Positions 16,036 through 25,330 are shown, counted from the first letter of the stretch. The stretch: DNA of 38,333 nt from Clostridiales bacterium UBA1316 (GCA_002307055.1 DBTM01000062.1:1-38333), one strand, 5' to 3'. Translations and numbers: made by a program. Notes: generated by a model from the sequence alone, not told the origin.

Positions 16036-18240
16036 ATGGAGGACGCCAAGTACATAAAAATAGAGGGTACAGTCGCCGCTGTCATATATCAGAACCTTGA
16101 AAACGGCTACGCCGTCCTGCGTATTGACACGCCGGACGGCGTCGTTACGGCTGTCGGCTGCATGCCCGGCATTAACCCGGGGGAGGCGCTCACCCTGACC
16201 GGCGCGTGGGCGACGCATCATTCATACGGCCAACAGTTTAAAGCCGAGACGGCTGTCCGGCGGATGCCGTCAGGCCGTGACGCCATTTACAGCTACCTGG
16301 CCTCGGGCGCCATCAAAAATGTGGGGCCGGCCAAGGCGCGCGATATTGTCGATAAATTCGGCGATCAAACACTTGAGATTATCGAAAACGAACCGGAAAA
16401 GCTCTCCGAGGTGCGCGGGATTACGGTAAAACGCGCCCGGGAGGTCAGCGTTGCCTTCCGGCGCCAGATTGGCCTCCGGCGTCTGCTCGAATTCCTCACC
16501 CAGTTTGAACTCAAACCGCTGATTGCCATTAAGCTCTATAAGATTTACGGCGACGACGCGCTTTTAGCCGTGCAGGACAACCCTTATATCATGACGGGGG
16601 AGCAAATCGGCGCCGATTTTTTAGAGGCGGACAAGGTGGCTTTAGCGCTCGGTTTTGAGAGCGACTGTGCCGAGCGGGTCGAGTCCGCCGTGCTTTTTGA
16701 GCTGAGCTATAATCTGGACAATGGGCATACGTTTTTGCCGTATGATAAACTCGTCGCCGCGACCAATCAGCTGATTGACGTCGGGTCTCAGGTCGTGACC
16801 GACGCGCTCGACGCGCTGTGCGAAAGCGGCTTTATGGTGCGTGAAATGGTTGCCGGGCAGGATGCCTGCTATCTGGATGAATTTTATCGAGCCGAGCAGT
16901 TCGTCGCGCGGCGTCTTCTGGCGATGGCGGATGATCCCTTGGCAACGGATGTTGATGTGACAAGCCTTGTTGCGGCTGTTGAGAAGGAATACGGCATTAC
17001 CTACGCGGACGCGCAGTTTCAGGCGGTGGAAATGGCGGCGAAAAGACGCGTCATGGTGCTCACAGGCGGACCGGGTACCGGGAAAACGACCTGTGTCCGC
17101 GGCATTATCGCGCTGTTTGATAAACTCAGCCTGAAAACCGTACTCTGCGCGCCGACAGGCCGCGCCGCCAAAAGAATGAGTGAGCTGACAGGCCGGGAAG
17201 CGGCGACCATCCACCGCCTGCTTGGGGCGGGCATCGGCGAGGGGGACAAGCTCGTGTTTGAGCGGGATGAAGCCAATCCTCTGAAGGCCGACGCCGTCAT
17301 CATGGATGAAACCTCCATGGTCGATATCTCTCTGATGCGTTCGCTGCTTGCCGCGATGCGGCCCGGCTGCCGGCTTGTGCTGGTCGGAGACGCCGACCAG
17401 CTCCCCTCGGTCGGCCCCGGCAATGTGTTTTCCGATATTATCCGGAGCGAAGCGGTCGGGACGATCGTATTGAGCGAAATTTACCGCCAGGCGAATGAAA
17501 GCGGTATCGTTAAAAACGCGCACCTTATCAATAAGGGCGTGCTGCCCGATTTGTCCGATAAATCCTCCGACTTCTTTTTCCTGCGCCGCACCGCCGCGGA
17601 CAAGTCTCTCGAGACGATCATTGAGCTCTGCGCCGAAAGGCTGCCGAAAAAAATGGGGATTGAACCGTCTCAGATTCAGGTGCTCTCGCCGACACGAAAA
17701 AATCAAACGGGAACCGAGAACCTGAATAACAAGCTTCAGGCGGCGCTGAACCCGCCCTCCAGCGGCAAAAAAGAGAAAACCTTCGGCGACTATATCTTCC
17801 GTGAAGGCGATAAAGTGATGCAAACAAGGAATAATTATGATATAATATGGAAAAGTATCGATGGATTTTCCGGCGGGACAGGTGTTTTCAACGGGGATAT
17901 CGGGCAAATAAAAGAAATTGATTTTACCCATGAAACAATGCTCATCGATTATGAGGACAAGCTTGTCACGTATCTGTTTGAGCAGATGATCGAACTTGAA
18001 CCCGCATATGCCCTGACCGTACACAAATCTCAGGGCAGCGAATACCGCGCCGTCATTCTGGCGGCCTCCTCCGGCGCGCCGCCGCTTCTCGTGCGCAGCG
18101 TCCTTTATACGGCGATCACCCGTGCGAGGGAACTCCTCATCATCGTCGGTGACCAGAACGTTATTGAGACCATGGTGAATAATAACAAGCGGCAGAGGCG
18201 GTACAGCGGGCTTCGCGCCAGACTTGTAAAACCTTTTTGA
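16036..18240 (+). CDS. recD2: RecD2-type DNA helicase
   Basis: A 734-aa superfamily 1B helicase (5'-3'), the RecD2 form found in bacteria without RecBCD, acting in DNA repair and replication-fork maintenance. N-terminal OB-like segment (about residues 1-90) and tandem helix-hairpin-helix region (GAIKNVGPAKARDIV) precede the helicase core: Walker A GGPGTGKTT near 345, DETSMVD near 425, GDADQLPSVGPG, and the C-terminal motif ALTVHKSQGSE. GGAGG lies before the ATG. It is followed 51 bases later by comF, an arrangement frequent in Clostridia. Confidence 0.95.
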   Translation: MEDAKYIKIEGTVAAVIYQNLENGYAVLRIDTPDGVVTAVGCMPGINPGEALTLTGAWATHHSYGQQFKAETAVRRMPSGRDAIYSYLASGAIKNVGPAKARDIVDKFGDQTLEIIENEPEKLSEVRGITVKRAREVSVAFRRQIGLRRLLEFLTQFELKPLIAIKLYKIYGDDALLAVQDNPYIMTGEQIGADFLEADKVALALGFESDCAERVESAVLFELSYNLDNGHTFLPYDKLVAATNQLIDVGSQVVTDALDALCESGFMVREMVAGQDACYLDEFYRAEQFVARRLLAMADDPLATDVDVTSLVAAVEKEYGITYADAQFQAVEMAAKRRVMVLTGGPGTGKTTCVRGIIALFDKLSLKTVLCAPTGRAAKRMSELTGREAATIHRLLGAGIGEGDKLVFERDEANPLKADAVIMDETSMVDISLMRSLLAAMRPGCRLVLVGDADQLPSVGPGNVFSDIIRSEAVGTIVLSEIYRQANESGIVKNAHLINKGVLPDLSDKSSDFFFLRRTAADKSLETIIELCAERLPKKMGIEPSQIQVLSPTRKNQTGTENLNNKLQAALNPPSSGKKEKTFGDYIFREGDKVMQTRNNYDIIWKSIDGFSGGTGVFNGDIGQIKEIDFTHETMLIDYEDKLVTYLFEQMIELEPAYALTVHKSQGSEYRAVILAASSGAPPLLVRSVLYTAITRARELLIIVGDQNVIETMVNNNKRQRRYSGLRARLVKPF

Positions 18241-18291
18241 GATCAATATTCGTGGGATTGGTTATGACCTTTGCAGTTTAAGGAGGCTTAT

Positions 18292-18942
18292 ATGGGCATT
18301 TTATCAAATATTCTCGATCTCTTATTTCCGCCGAAGTGTATCTTCTGCGGGAAACTCCTGCCTGAGAGTGCGGAATGCGCGTGCGATAAATGCTCAGCCG
18401 CCCTGCCGTTCGCCAAAGGCGCGCAGATCAGCCAAAAGGGCGATTTTTTTGACGAATGCGTATCGCCGCTCCTCTATGAGGGCGATGTCCGCAAGTCGAT
18501 CCTGCGTTTTAAGTTCAAGGGAGCCACCGCTTACGCCGACTGCTATGGCAAGCTCTTGGCCGAGTGCATCAGGGAAAACCTCAGCGGTAAATACGATATG
18601 ATTTCGTGGGTGCCGCTCAGCCCGAAGCGGGCAAAAGACCGCGGTTATGACCAGGCTATGCTCCTGGCTCTGGCTGTCGCGCTCGAACTCGATGATGTTG
18701 CCGTCGAAACACTCGTCAAAACGGCGCATGTGCAGGCGCAGTCGACCATTACAGGTAAAGAGATGCGGCGCGCCAACGTCAGCGGCGTCTACGAGCTTAA
18801 GGATCAGGAGCTGATTGAAGGCAAGCGCATCCTGCTTATCGATGATATCATTACCACAGGGTCAACGCTTTCCGAGTGCGCGCGCGTGCTGCTGATGAGC
18901 GGCGCCGAAGCCGTCGTCTGCGCCACGCTGGCCAGAGCCTGA
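18292..18942 (+). CDS. comF: ComF-family phosphoribosyltransferase-like protein
   Basis: A 216-aa ComF homologue, a soluble protein required for DNA uptake in Bacillus and Haemophilus. It has an N-terminal zinc finger (Cys16, Cys19 in CIFCG; Cys29, Cys31, Cys34 in CACDKC) and a type I phosphoribosyltransferase fold with the PRPP loop LLIDDIITTGSTL near the C-terminus. I placed the start at 18292 because TAAGGAGG ends 7 bases upstream; a longer frame from 18271 would include that ribosome site. No other uptake genes are nearby. Confidence 0.92.
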   Translation: MGILSNILDLLFPPKCIFCGKLLPESAECACDKCSAALPFAKGAQISQKGDFFDECVSPLLYEGDVRKSILRFKFKGATAYADCYGKLLAECIRENLSGKYDMISWVPLSPKRAKDRGYDQAMLLALAVALELDDVAVETLVKTAHVQAQSTITGKEMRRANVSGVYELKDQELIEGKRILLIDDIITTGSTLSECARVLLMSGAEAVVCATLARA

Positions 18943-19082
18943 GCAATGAACAGTGAACAATTTGCCGATGATGGTTTGATATGCGTTTTTGCGTCTATAC
19001 TATAGTACTGACGATAAATTTGAGCATAGCTGACAGACGATCATGGATTTTATATGAATTGTACTTATTTTGGGGGTTTATA

Positions 19083-20111
19083 ATGCTTTTTGGTAAAGAC
19101 ATAGGGATTGACCTCGGCACAACGTCCGTTCTGGTGGCGACGAAGGGAAAGGGTGTCCTTCTGCGCGAGCCGTCCGTTGTCGCTATGGACAAAAATACGG
19201 GCCGCCTGTTAAATGTGGGTATGGCCGCGCAGCGGATGCTTGGCCGTACACCCGGCAATATCGTTGCCATCCGCCCCATGCGGGACGGGGCGATATCCGA
19301 TTATGATATGACCGAGCGCATGCTCAAGGAGCTTGTCAGGAAAGCCATTAATTTTAGCCTTTTCAAACCTCGGATCATCATATCCGTATCCTCCGGCATT
19401 ACCGAGGTGGAGGAGCGCGCCGTTATCGATGCCGGCATTGAAGCCGGGGCCCGCAAGGTTTATCTGATGGAAGCGCCGCTTGCCGCGGCAGTCGGCGCTG
19501 GGATTGATATTACAAAGCCGGACGGACACATGGTCGTCGACATCGGCGGCGGAACGACGGATGTCGCCGTCCTGTCGCTCTCGGGCGTTGTCGAATCCGA
19601 GTCGATCAAGGCCGCCGGCGAGGCTTTTGACGATGCCATCGTCAAATACATCCGGCGCAAGCATAATGTGCTCATCGGAGACAGTACGGCTGAGGAACTC
19701 AAAAAGAGCATCGGCTGCGTTTTCCCGCGCCCCGAAGCAACGATGGTCGAGGTCAAGGGCCGCTGCCTGATGACAGGACTCCCCCGTATCGTGCCCATCG
19801 GCACAACGGAGATACTGGAGGCCTTCGAAGAGGTTACCGAGCGCATTCTTGAGACGATACACCGCGTCCTGGAAAATACGCCGCCCGAGCTCGTCGCCGA
19901 TGTTTCGCAGAACGGGATCATCCTGACCGGCGGCGGCAGTCTGCTCTGGGGTTTTGATAAGCTCATCGAAAGCCGGACGAACATCCCCACCCATATCGCC
20001 GATGACGCGGAGCTCTGCGTCGGCTACGGTATCGGCAAATCGCTCGACCTTGTCGGGGATATGCATGAGGGCACAATCAACCTCGCCCGCAGAAAGCAAA
20101 TGAAATCCTGA
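19083..20111 (+). CDS. mreB: MreB/Mbl-family actin-like cell-shape protein
   Basis: A 342-aa bacterial actin that polymerises under the membrane and directs cell-wall synthesis. Actin-fold motifs are present: phosphate 1 GIDLGTTSVLV at the start, the VDIGGGTTDVAVL phosphate 2 loop near residue 155, and ILTGGGSLLWG near 280. GGGGG at 19072-19076 fixes the ATG at 19083; a longer frame from 18981 crosses this ribosome site. It is not in an mreBCD operon, so it is likely one of two or more paralogues (Mbl- or MreBH-like). A weak promoter may lie at 18976-19003 (TTGATA, 16 bases, TACTAT). Confidence 0.92.
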   Translation: MLFGKDIGIDLGTTSVLVATKGKGVLLREPSVVAMDKNTGRLLNVGMAAQRMLGRTPGNIVAIRPMRDGAISDYDMTERMLKELVRKAINFSLFKPRIIISVSSGITEVEERAVIDAGIEAGARKVYLMEAPLAAAVGAGIDITKPDGHMVVDIGGGTTDVAVLSLSGVVESESIKAAGEAFDDAIVKYIRRKHNVLIGDSTAEELKKSIGCVFPRPEATMVEVKGRCLMTGLPRIVPIGTTEILEAFEEVTERILETIHRVLENTPPELVADVSQNGIILTGGGSLLWGFDKLIESRTNIPTHIADDAELCVGYGIGKSLDLVGDMHEGTINLARRKQMKS

Positions 20112-20128
20112 GAAAAGATAATCGGCAC

Positions 20129-20157
20129 TTGTCATAATAAGGATTATGGTGTAATAT
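20129..20157 (+). promoter_or_regulatory. Probable sigma-A promoter of htpG
   Basis: TTGTCA (20129-20134) and TAATAT (20152-20157) are 17 bases apart. Transcription would begin near 20164, inside the left arm of the first leader hairpin. No CIRCE element (TTAGCACTC/GAGTGCTAA) is present, so HrcA control is unlikely. Confidence 0.45.
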
Positions 20158-20262
20158 CTGGGGTGGCGGGAAATGTTCCTGCCGCCCCAGTACAGCGCAG
20201 ATGGCAGCAGTCATTTACTCCCAGCAGGGTTTGCTGAAGGAAGCATTGTTTCTTTCAGCAAA
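20158..20262 (+). promoter_or_regulatory. Two strong hairpins in the htpG leader
   Basis: Hairpin 1 pairs 20158-20172 with 20176-20190 (15 bp including two G-U pairs, loop ATG). Hairpin 2 pairs 20230-20242 with 20250-20262 (13 bp with one G-U pair, 7-base loop). Neither is followed by a T-run, so they are not ordinary terminators, though the first may trim the mreB transcript. They end about 54 bases before the htpG start and could stabilise the mRNA or act in regulation. Confidence 0.55.
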
Positions 20263-20315
20263 TTGTGCCGGAGATAAATATAGATGCCTGAAATTTCAAG
20301 GAGGTAAATAGAAAA

Positions 20316-22235
20316 ATGGCAAAGAAACAATTTAAGTCCGAATCCAAGCGCCTGCTCGACCTCATGATCCACTCGATCTACACGCATAAGGAAATCTTCC
20401 TGCGTGAGATCATCTCCAACGCGTCCGACGCCATCGATAAGCTCTGTTACATTTCATTGACCGATGACAAGGTCGGTTTGACGCGCGATGATTTTAAAAT
20501 CATCATCACCGCCGACAAGGAAAAACGCACCCTGACCATTTCGGACAACGGCATCGGCATGACGGCGGAGGAGCTTGAGTCAAACCTGGGTGTCATCGCC
20601 AGGAGCGGTTCTCTTCAGTTTAAGAAAGACATGACCGATACCAACGAGGATGTCGACATTATCGGCCAGTTCGGCGTCGGCTTTTACTCCGCCTTTATGG
20701 TCGCCGATAAGGTTACGGTGATATCCAAGGCTTATGGCAGCGATACGGACACAGCCAACATGTGGGTCTCAGCCGGCTCGGACGGCTATACCATCACGCC
20801 CTGCCAAAAAGTTTCCGTCGGTACGGATATCATCATTGATATGAAGCCGGACGAGGAAGAGGAGGACTACTGCGAATTCCTTGAGGAGGATACGCTCCAC
20901 CGGATTATTAAAAAATACTCCGACTATATCCGCTGGCCGATCATCATGGATGTCACGAAATCCCGCCAGGTGGATGGCACCGAAACCGACAAGGACGGCA
21001 GCAAGAAGAAAATCTGGGAGGATTACACCGAAACAGAAGTCATCAACAGCCGCATCCCGATATGGCAGCGCGCGAAAAGCGAGGTCACCGATGAGGAATG
21101 CATGCAGTTTTATAAGGAAAAGTTCTTCGACATGGAAGACCCCGTCTCCGTCCTCCGCATCAGCGCGGAGGGTACCGTCACCTACAAGGCGATGCTCTTT
21201 ATCCCGGCGAAGGCTCCGCATGATTATTACTCGCGTGAGTATGAAGCCGGGCTGCAGCTCTATACTTCCGGCGTTATGATCATGGAGCACTGCGCCGACC
21301 TGCTCCCGGAGCATTTCCGATTCGTGCGCGGCGTTGTCGACTCGCAGGATCTGTCGCTGAACATCTCCCGCGAGCTGCTGCAGCATGACCGCCAGCTGAA
21401 GGTCATCGCCTCGAATTTGGAAAAGAAAATTAAAGCCGAGCTGAAAAAGCTCATGGATAATGACTACGATAAATATGTGCTGTTCTTCAAGAGCTTCGGC
21501 CTGCAGCTCAAGTACGGCCTTGTCAACGGCTACGGCGCGAACAGAGACATGCTCTCGGACCTCATTATGTTCTATTCCTCAAAGGCCGAAAAGCTCATTC
21601 CTCTTGCCGATTACGTCAAGAACATGCAGGAGGGCCAGAAATACATTTATTACGCCTGCGGAGAGAATGCCGCAAAGCTTGATAAGCTCCCTCAGGCTGA
21701 AAATGTCCGGGAAAAAGGCTACGAGATTTTCTATATGACAGACGATATCGACGAATTTGTCGTCCGCTCTCTCATGAAATTCGAGGACAAGGAATTCCGC
21801 TCCGTCAATGACGACGACCTGGGCCTGGAATCTGAGGACGAGAAGAAGGAAACCGAAAAGCTCGAGACGGAGAACAAAGACATCCTGGACTTTGTCAAAG
21901 ACAGTCTCTCCGGCAAAATTGCCGCCGCCAAGCTCTCGCATAAGCTCAAGAGCCATCCCGTCTGCTTAACAACCCAGGGCGGCATCAGCCTGGAGATGGA
22001 ACGCTATTTTGCCGCGCTGAACACCGAGGCATCCGAAAACATGAAAGCCGAGCGGGTTTTAGAGCTCAACGTGAATCACCCTGTTTTTGCGGCGCTGAAA
22101 GACACCTTTACATCCGATAAAGAAAAAGCCAAAAAATACGCCGAGCTCCTCTACGGCCAATCCCAGCTCATCGCCGGTGTCTCTCTTGACGACCCCTCCC
22201 ATTTCGCCGACCTCATCAGCGAACTGATGGTCTAG
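20316..22235 (+). CDS. htpG: Molecular chaperone HtpG (bacterial Hsp90)
   Basis: A 639-aa ATP-dependent cytoplasmic chaperone of normal length. The GHKL ATPase domain shows the expected boxes: EIFLREIISNASDAIDKL, SDNGIGMT, and GQFGVGFYSAF. The middle domain contains the catalytic arginine segment SLNISRELLQ. A charged stretch (ESEDEKKETEKLETE) precedes the C-terminal dimer domain. AAGGAGG precedes the ATG. It is a single-gene unit ended by the terminator at 22264. Confidence 0.97.
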   Translation: MAKKQFKSESKRLLDLMIHSIYTHKEIFLREIISNASDAIDKLCYISLTDDKVGLTRDDFKIIITADKEKRTLTISDNGIGMTAEELESNLGVIARSGSLQFKKDMTDTNEDVDIIGQFGVGFYSAFMVADKVTVISKAYGSDTDTANMWVSAGSDGYTITPCQKVSVGTDIIIDMKPDEEEEDYCEFLEEDTLHRIIKKYSDYIRWPIIMDVTKSRQVDGTETDKDGSKKKIWEDYTETEVINSRIPIWQRAKSEVTDEECMQFYKEKFFDMEDPVSVLRISAEGTVTYKAMLFIPAKAPHDYYSREYEAGLQLYTSGVMIMEHCADLLPEHFRFVRGVVDSQDLSLNISRELLQHDRQLKVIASNLEKKIKAELKKLMDNDYDKYVLFFKSFGLQLKYGLVNGYGANRDMLSDLIMFYSSKAEKLIPLADYVKNMQEGQKYIYYACGENAAKLDKLPQAENVREKGYEIFYMTDDIDEFVVRSLMKFEDKEFRSVNDDDLGLESEDEKKETEKLETENKDILDFVKDSLSGKIAAAKLSHKLKSHPVCLTTQGGISLEMERYFAALNTEASENMKAERVLELNVNHPVFAALKDTFTSDKEKAKKYAELLYGQSQLIAGVSLDDPSHFADLISELMV

Positions 22236-22263
22236 CTTAAAGACGCTTTAACACAAGCATATA

Positions 22264-22302
22264 AAATGCAGCCCTATTCGTAAGAACAGGCTGCATTTTT
22301 TT
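22264..22302 (+). terminator. Rho-independent terminator of htpG
   Basis: AAATGCAGCC (22264-22273) pairs with GGCTGCATTT (22289-22298), 10 bp, followed by a run of seven T. Confidence 0.85.
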
Positions 22303-22305
22303 CTG

Positions 22306-22328
22306 GTCAGGGGACGGTGCTGTGTCTC
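22306..22328 (+). repeat. Single arm of the GGGGACGG repeat family
   Basis: The segment GGGGACGGTGCTGTGTC resembles the left arm of the palindromes at 24881, 29131, 30495 and 30949. It has no matching right arm here and lies just after the htpG terminator. Confidence 0.4.
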
Positions 22329-22408
22329 GCATCGGTTCTCAAACCGCGCGTTCAATCCGGCGTTTTCCGCTTTTTCCCGACCCAATGTTACACGATAAAC
22401 TGCCATGG

Positions 22409-22442
22409 TTTGACCGTTTTTGCATGTTTCTTCTTCTACAAT
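22409..22442 (+). promoter_or_regulatory. Probable Spo0A-activated promoter of spoIIE
   Basis: TTGACC (22410-22415) and TACAAT (22437-22442) are good -35 and -10 boxes but lie 21 bases apart, four more than normal. The same wide spacing is known for the B. subtilis spoIIE and spoIIG promoters, which need Spo0A~P. TTTGACC (22409-22415) matches six of seven positions of a reverse 0A box (TTYGACA) and overlaps the -35. The leader is about 80 bases and has a 6-bp hairpin at 22488-22506. Confidence 0.5.
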
Positions 22443-22530
22443 TAAATTACTATTTTATGACAAGCAGCAGTAATTTATACCAAAAGTATCGGGATTTGAG
22501 CCCGATGCTGTGTCGTGAGAGGAAGTTTGT

Positions 22531-24882
22531 ATGATCGGAAATCAAATTCGTCAGAGGCTGTCTGATATAAAAACCGAGATGCCGATAAGGAACGCAATTG
22601 CGCTGCACCGGGCCGATATTGCGCAGCTGATTGAATGGTTTGTACGGTTTGCGCTGTCATTTTTGCTTTCCGGTTCGCAGATTTTCGGCGGGATTGCGCC
22701 GTTTGCCGTCGGGTTCACGGCGGCAGCCGGCTCAAGCTCCGGCAGCATTGTCTCGATGCTCGGCGCAATCGCGGGTTATTTGCTCGCGGGCTCGTTTTAT
22801 TGGTCAATTAAATACATATGCGTTACCGTTATCGTCTGTACGGCGGTTATTGTTTTCCGGGAGACGGAGGTCTATCACAGCAGCTGGTTTATGCCGGTGA
22901 CAGCATCCTTTATTACGGCCTGCATCGGGAGTGTCACCGTGCTTGACGCGGGCTGGAGCTTACCGGCGATTGCGCTTCTGCTCACCGATACGGTGCTGGC
23001 CGGAGGCTGTGCTTATTTTTATAAAATTGCGCTGTCGCCGTGGGTGGGACGGCTCAATCTGGAACACGGGTCGGAAATTGTCCATACGGTCAGCGTCTTG
23101 ATATTAATTTCAACACTTCTGATTTCCCTTGCCCAGCTCAAGGTTTTCGGCATCATATCCATCGGGCGCGCAGCAGCGACGCTCATCGTCTTTCTCGCGG
23201 CCTTCAGAGGCGGCGTCGGTATGGGGTGCGCCACCGGTATTTCCGTCGGGCTTGCGATGGACGCGGCGTCGAGTGCCGCGCCGATTTTCTGCACGGCTTA
23301 CGGTTTGGCTGGCATGATCGCCGGAATCTTCTCCAAGCAGAGCCGGTTTGTTTTTTCCGTATCCTACATTCTTGTTGACGCTGTCGTTGCGGCGGTATCC
23401 ATTGGCAATACGGGTGTCCCCGCGATTTTATATGAGGTTTTTATTGCCTCCGTTATTTTCATGATCCTGCCGGCGTCATTTATGGCAAAGCTCTCCGTCC
23501 TCCTGCCGGGAACAGGCAGCGGCCAGGGTGTCATCAAGGCCAGAGAATATACAAAAAACCGCGTCGACCAGACGGCGCTGGCGTTTCGTGATCTTTACGA
23601 GACTGTTAAAACAGCCGTCGGCGGCAATAACAATGACGGCGATATTGCCTCCGTCTTTGACAAAGCTGCCGATGTGACGTGCCTGACCTGCTCTAAAACA
23701 GCCAAGTGCTGGCATTTGGATTACCAAACGACACTCGACGCCATGAACAACGCGTCGGCAGCCATGCTCAAACGCGGGAACCTGATCGAAACAGACCTGC
23801 CCGATTATTTCCAAAAAACCTGCCTGAATCTCACGGAATTTACGAAGGCCGTCAATAACGAGCTCAAAGGGCTGCAATACCGCAGGCAGTATCAAAGCCG
23901 GCTGAAGGAGAATCAAAGCGCCGCTTTTAATCAGTATTCGGATATTTCGGCAATACTTGGCGGCATATCCGAGGAGCTCGGCAGCGGGACAAGCTTCGAG
24001 CCGGAGCTTGAAACAAGGCTGCGGAAATATCTGCGCAGCCTGAGCATCCAGGCGGAAACAGCCGTTTTCCGTGACCGCAGCGGACGGCTGCACGCGGAAA
24101 TATACGGCGCGAACTTCAGCACGCTGAAAAAAACGCCCGATTATCTGGAAAAGCTGTCGGCTGTTTTTAATGTCCGCCTGTGCGCTGTTGACAGCGACGG
24201 CGCGTCTGACCGGATTTGCCTGCTGGAGGCCGAACCGCTTTCAGCCTCTGTCGGCATCTCCTGTAAAAAGAAAAATGAGAAGGAGCCCAGCGGCGACAAA
24301 GGCGCGTATTTTAAGACGGATGAAGGTCTCCTTTATGTCATTTTATCCGATGGTATGGGTACCGGAGACCACGCCGCCCGGTATTCGAGCGACGCAGTGC
24401 GGATTCTTGAGCGTTTTTTACGCTCCGGTGTCGCCCCCGAAACAGCCGTCCATATGCTCAACGACCTGATGCTTTTGAAAAATGAAGACGATACCGGCTG
24501 CGCCACCGTCGATCTTGTCTGTATCAATCTCTTTACGGGCGCAGCACGTATGTTTAAATACGGTGCCGCCCCGTCCTACCTCCGGAACGGCGGCACAGTG
24601 CGCCGTATCAAGGGCAAAAGCCTGGCAGCTGGACTCGGTGTTCCGCCGCATGACACACCCGATCAGCTCAAAATGGATCTCAAGCCCGGCTCCGTCGCCG
24701 TCATCGTCAGCGACGGTGTCACTGTCGGACTGGATGATGCCTGGCTGTGCGGCACAATAGCAAAATTCGAAGGAGACGAGCCCAGAGCGCTCGCGGGTTC
24801 CATTATTGAAACGGCAAAAGAAAAAAACGGTACCGAAGACGATATGACGGTTATTGCGATTTTTGTCGCGGAACGAACTTAA
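22531..24882 (+). CDS. spoIIE: Stage II sporulation protein E, SpoIIE phosphatase
   Basis: A 783-aa membrane-bound PP2C-type serine phosphatase that dephosphorylates SpoIIAA and so activates sigma-F in the forespore, and takes part in forming the polar septum. The first about 310 residues hold some ten hydrophobic segments; a central cysteine-bearing linker follows (VTCLTCSKTAKCW); the PP2C domain occupies the C-terminal third, with the metal-binding DGMGTGDHAARYS near residue 607 and the VIVSDGVT and GTEDDMTVI motifs. The ATG has GAGAGGAAG upstream. Its stop codon overlaps the first bases of the perfect 28-bp palindrome at 24881, which probably ends transcription. Confidence 0.96.
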   Translation: MIGNQIRQRLSDIKTEMPIRNAIALHRADIAQLIEWFVRFALSFLLSGSQIFGGIAPFAVGFTAAAGSSSGSIVSMLGAIAGYLLAGSFYWSIKYICVTVIVCTAVIVFRETEVYHSSWFMPVTASFITACIGSVTVLDAGWSLPAIALLLTDTVLAGGCAYFYKIALSPWVGRLNLEHGSEIVHTVSVLILISTLLISLAQLKVFGIISIGRAAATLIVFLAAFRGGVGMGCATGISVGLAMDAASSAAPIFCTAYGLAGMIAGIFSKQSRFVFSVSYILVDAVVAAVSIGNTGVPAILYEVFIASVIFMILPASFMAKLSVLLPGTGSGQGVIKAREYTKNRVDQTALAFRDLYETVKTAVGGNNNDGDIASVFDKAADVTCLTCSKTAKCWHLDYQTTLDAMNNASAAMLKRGNLIETDLPDYFQKTCLNLTEFTKAVNNELKGLQYRRQYQSRLKENQSAAFNQYSDISAILGGISEELGSGTSFEPELETRLRKYLRSLSIQAETAVFRDRSGRLHAEIYGANFSTLKKTPDYLEKLSAVFNVRLCAVDSDGASDRICLLEAEPLSASVGISCKKKNEKEPSGDKGAYFKTDEGLLYVILSDGMGTGDHAARYSSDAVRILERFLRSGVAPETAVHMLNDLMLLKNEDDTGCATVDLVCINLFTGAARMFKYGAAPSYLRNGGTVRRIKGKSLAAGLGVPPHDTPDQLKMDLKPGSVAVIVSDGVTVGLDDAWLCGTIAKFEGDEPRALAGSIIETAKEKNGTEDDMTVIAIFVAERT

Positions 24883-24942
24883 AAGCAAGGGGACGGTTCT
24901 TCTGCTTTATGCAAAGCAGAAGAACCGTCCCCTTGCTTTTTC
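24881..24942. repeat. Perfect 28-bp palindrome of the GGGGACGG family, doubling as terminator
   Basis: Positions 24881-24908 and 24913-24940 are exact inverted copies with loop ATGC. The core is GGGGACGGTTCTTCTGC. A T-run follows on the + strand, so it can terminate spoIIE; the first two bases are shared with the spoIIE stop codon. Confidence 0.85.
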
Positions 24943-25018
24943 CGCCCCGGAATTTCCTGTATATTCCACCACCTAAACGGGCAAAATTCTAACAAATCGT
25001 TCAGGGGGTGTGATAGAA

Positions 25019-25288
25019 GTGGTAAAAGGTGTCTGCCGCCGGGTCATTGTCATCAAGTCTGCCGACCTTCATTTGTTTGAGGAGGCCATCTTCATCGTGA
25101 AGGAGGAGGCCCTGCGTGCCGGCGGGGTGACGAGTGAGGAAATCATTAAGCAGGCACAACAGGTGGCTGACAATTATATCCGCTTTAATATCAAAAAAAG
25201 CTGGTTTTCAAAGCTCCCCGCACCAGTATTTGCTGCCTTCGGCGCGGCGCTTACAGCACTGGCTTGGATTTTATCGCGTTATATTTAA
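25019..25288 (+). CDS. Small conserved protein with one C-terminal membrane helix
   Basis: An 89-residue protein of unknown function. The N-terminal two thirds are soluble and alpha-helical (LHLFEEAIFIVKEEALRAGG and an amphipathic KQAQQVADNYI stretch); the end is one hydrophobic helix (APVFAAFGAALTALAWILS), suggesting a tail anchor with the main body in the cytoplasm. I chose GTG 25019, ten bases from GGGGG at 25004-25008; an in-frame GTG at 25010 is too close to that site. Similar proteins occur in other Clostridia, from general knowledge, without a known role. It follows spoIIE but is separated by the palindromic terminator and has its own terminator at 25294. Confidence 0.6.
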   Translation: MVKGVCRRVIVIKSADLHLFEEAIFIVKEEALRAGGVTSEEIIKQAQQVADNYIRFNIKKSWFSKLPAPVFAAFGAALTALAWILSRYI

Positions 25289-25293
25289 AATGC

Positions 25294-25330
25294 TCAGGCG
25301 TTATCGGAAACCCGATAACGCCTGATTTTT
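25294..25330 (+). terminator. Rho-independent terminator
   Basis: A perfect 14-bp stem, 25294-25307 with 25312-25325 (TCAGGCGTTATCGG and its complement), loop AAAC, followed by TTTTT. It ends the small membrane-protein gene. Confidence 0.9.

Noticed and set aside
16642..18246. Long open frame of 534 codons opposite recD2
   Set aside because: It is the mirror of a GC-rich coding sequence, has no family motifs, and recD2 on the other strand is beyond doubt. The same applies to long frames opposite polC (31430-32419) and wecB (28105-29064).
20112..20315. CIRCE/HrcA operator ahead of htpG
   Set aside because: The inverted repeats present do not match TTAGCACTC-N9-GAGTGCTAA.
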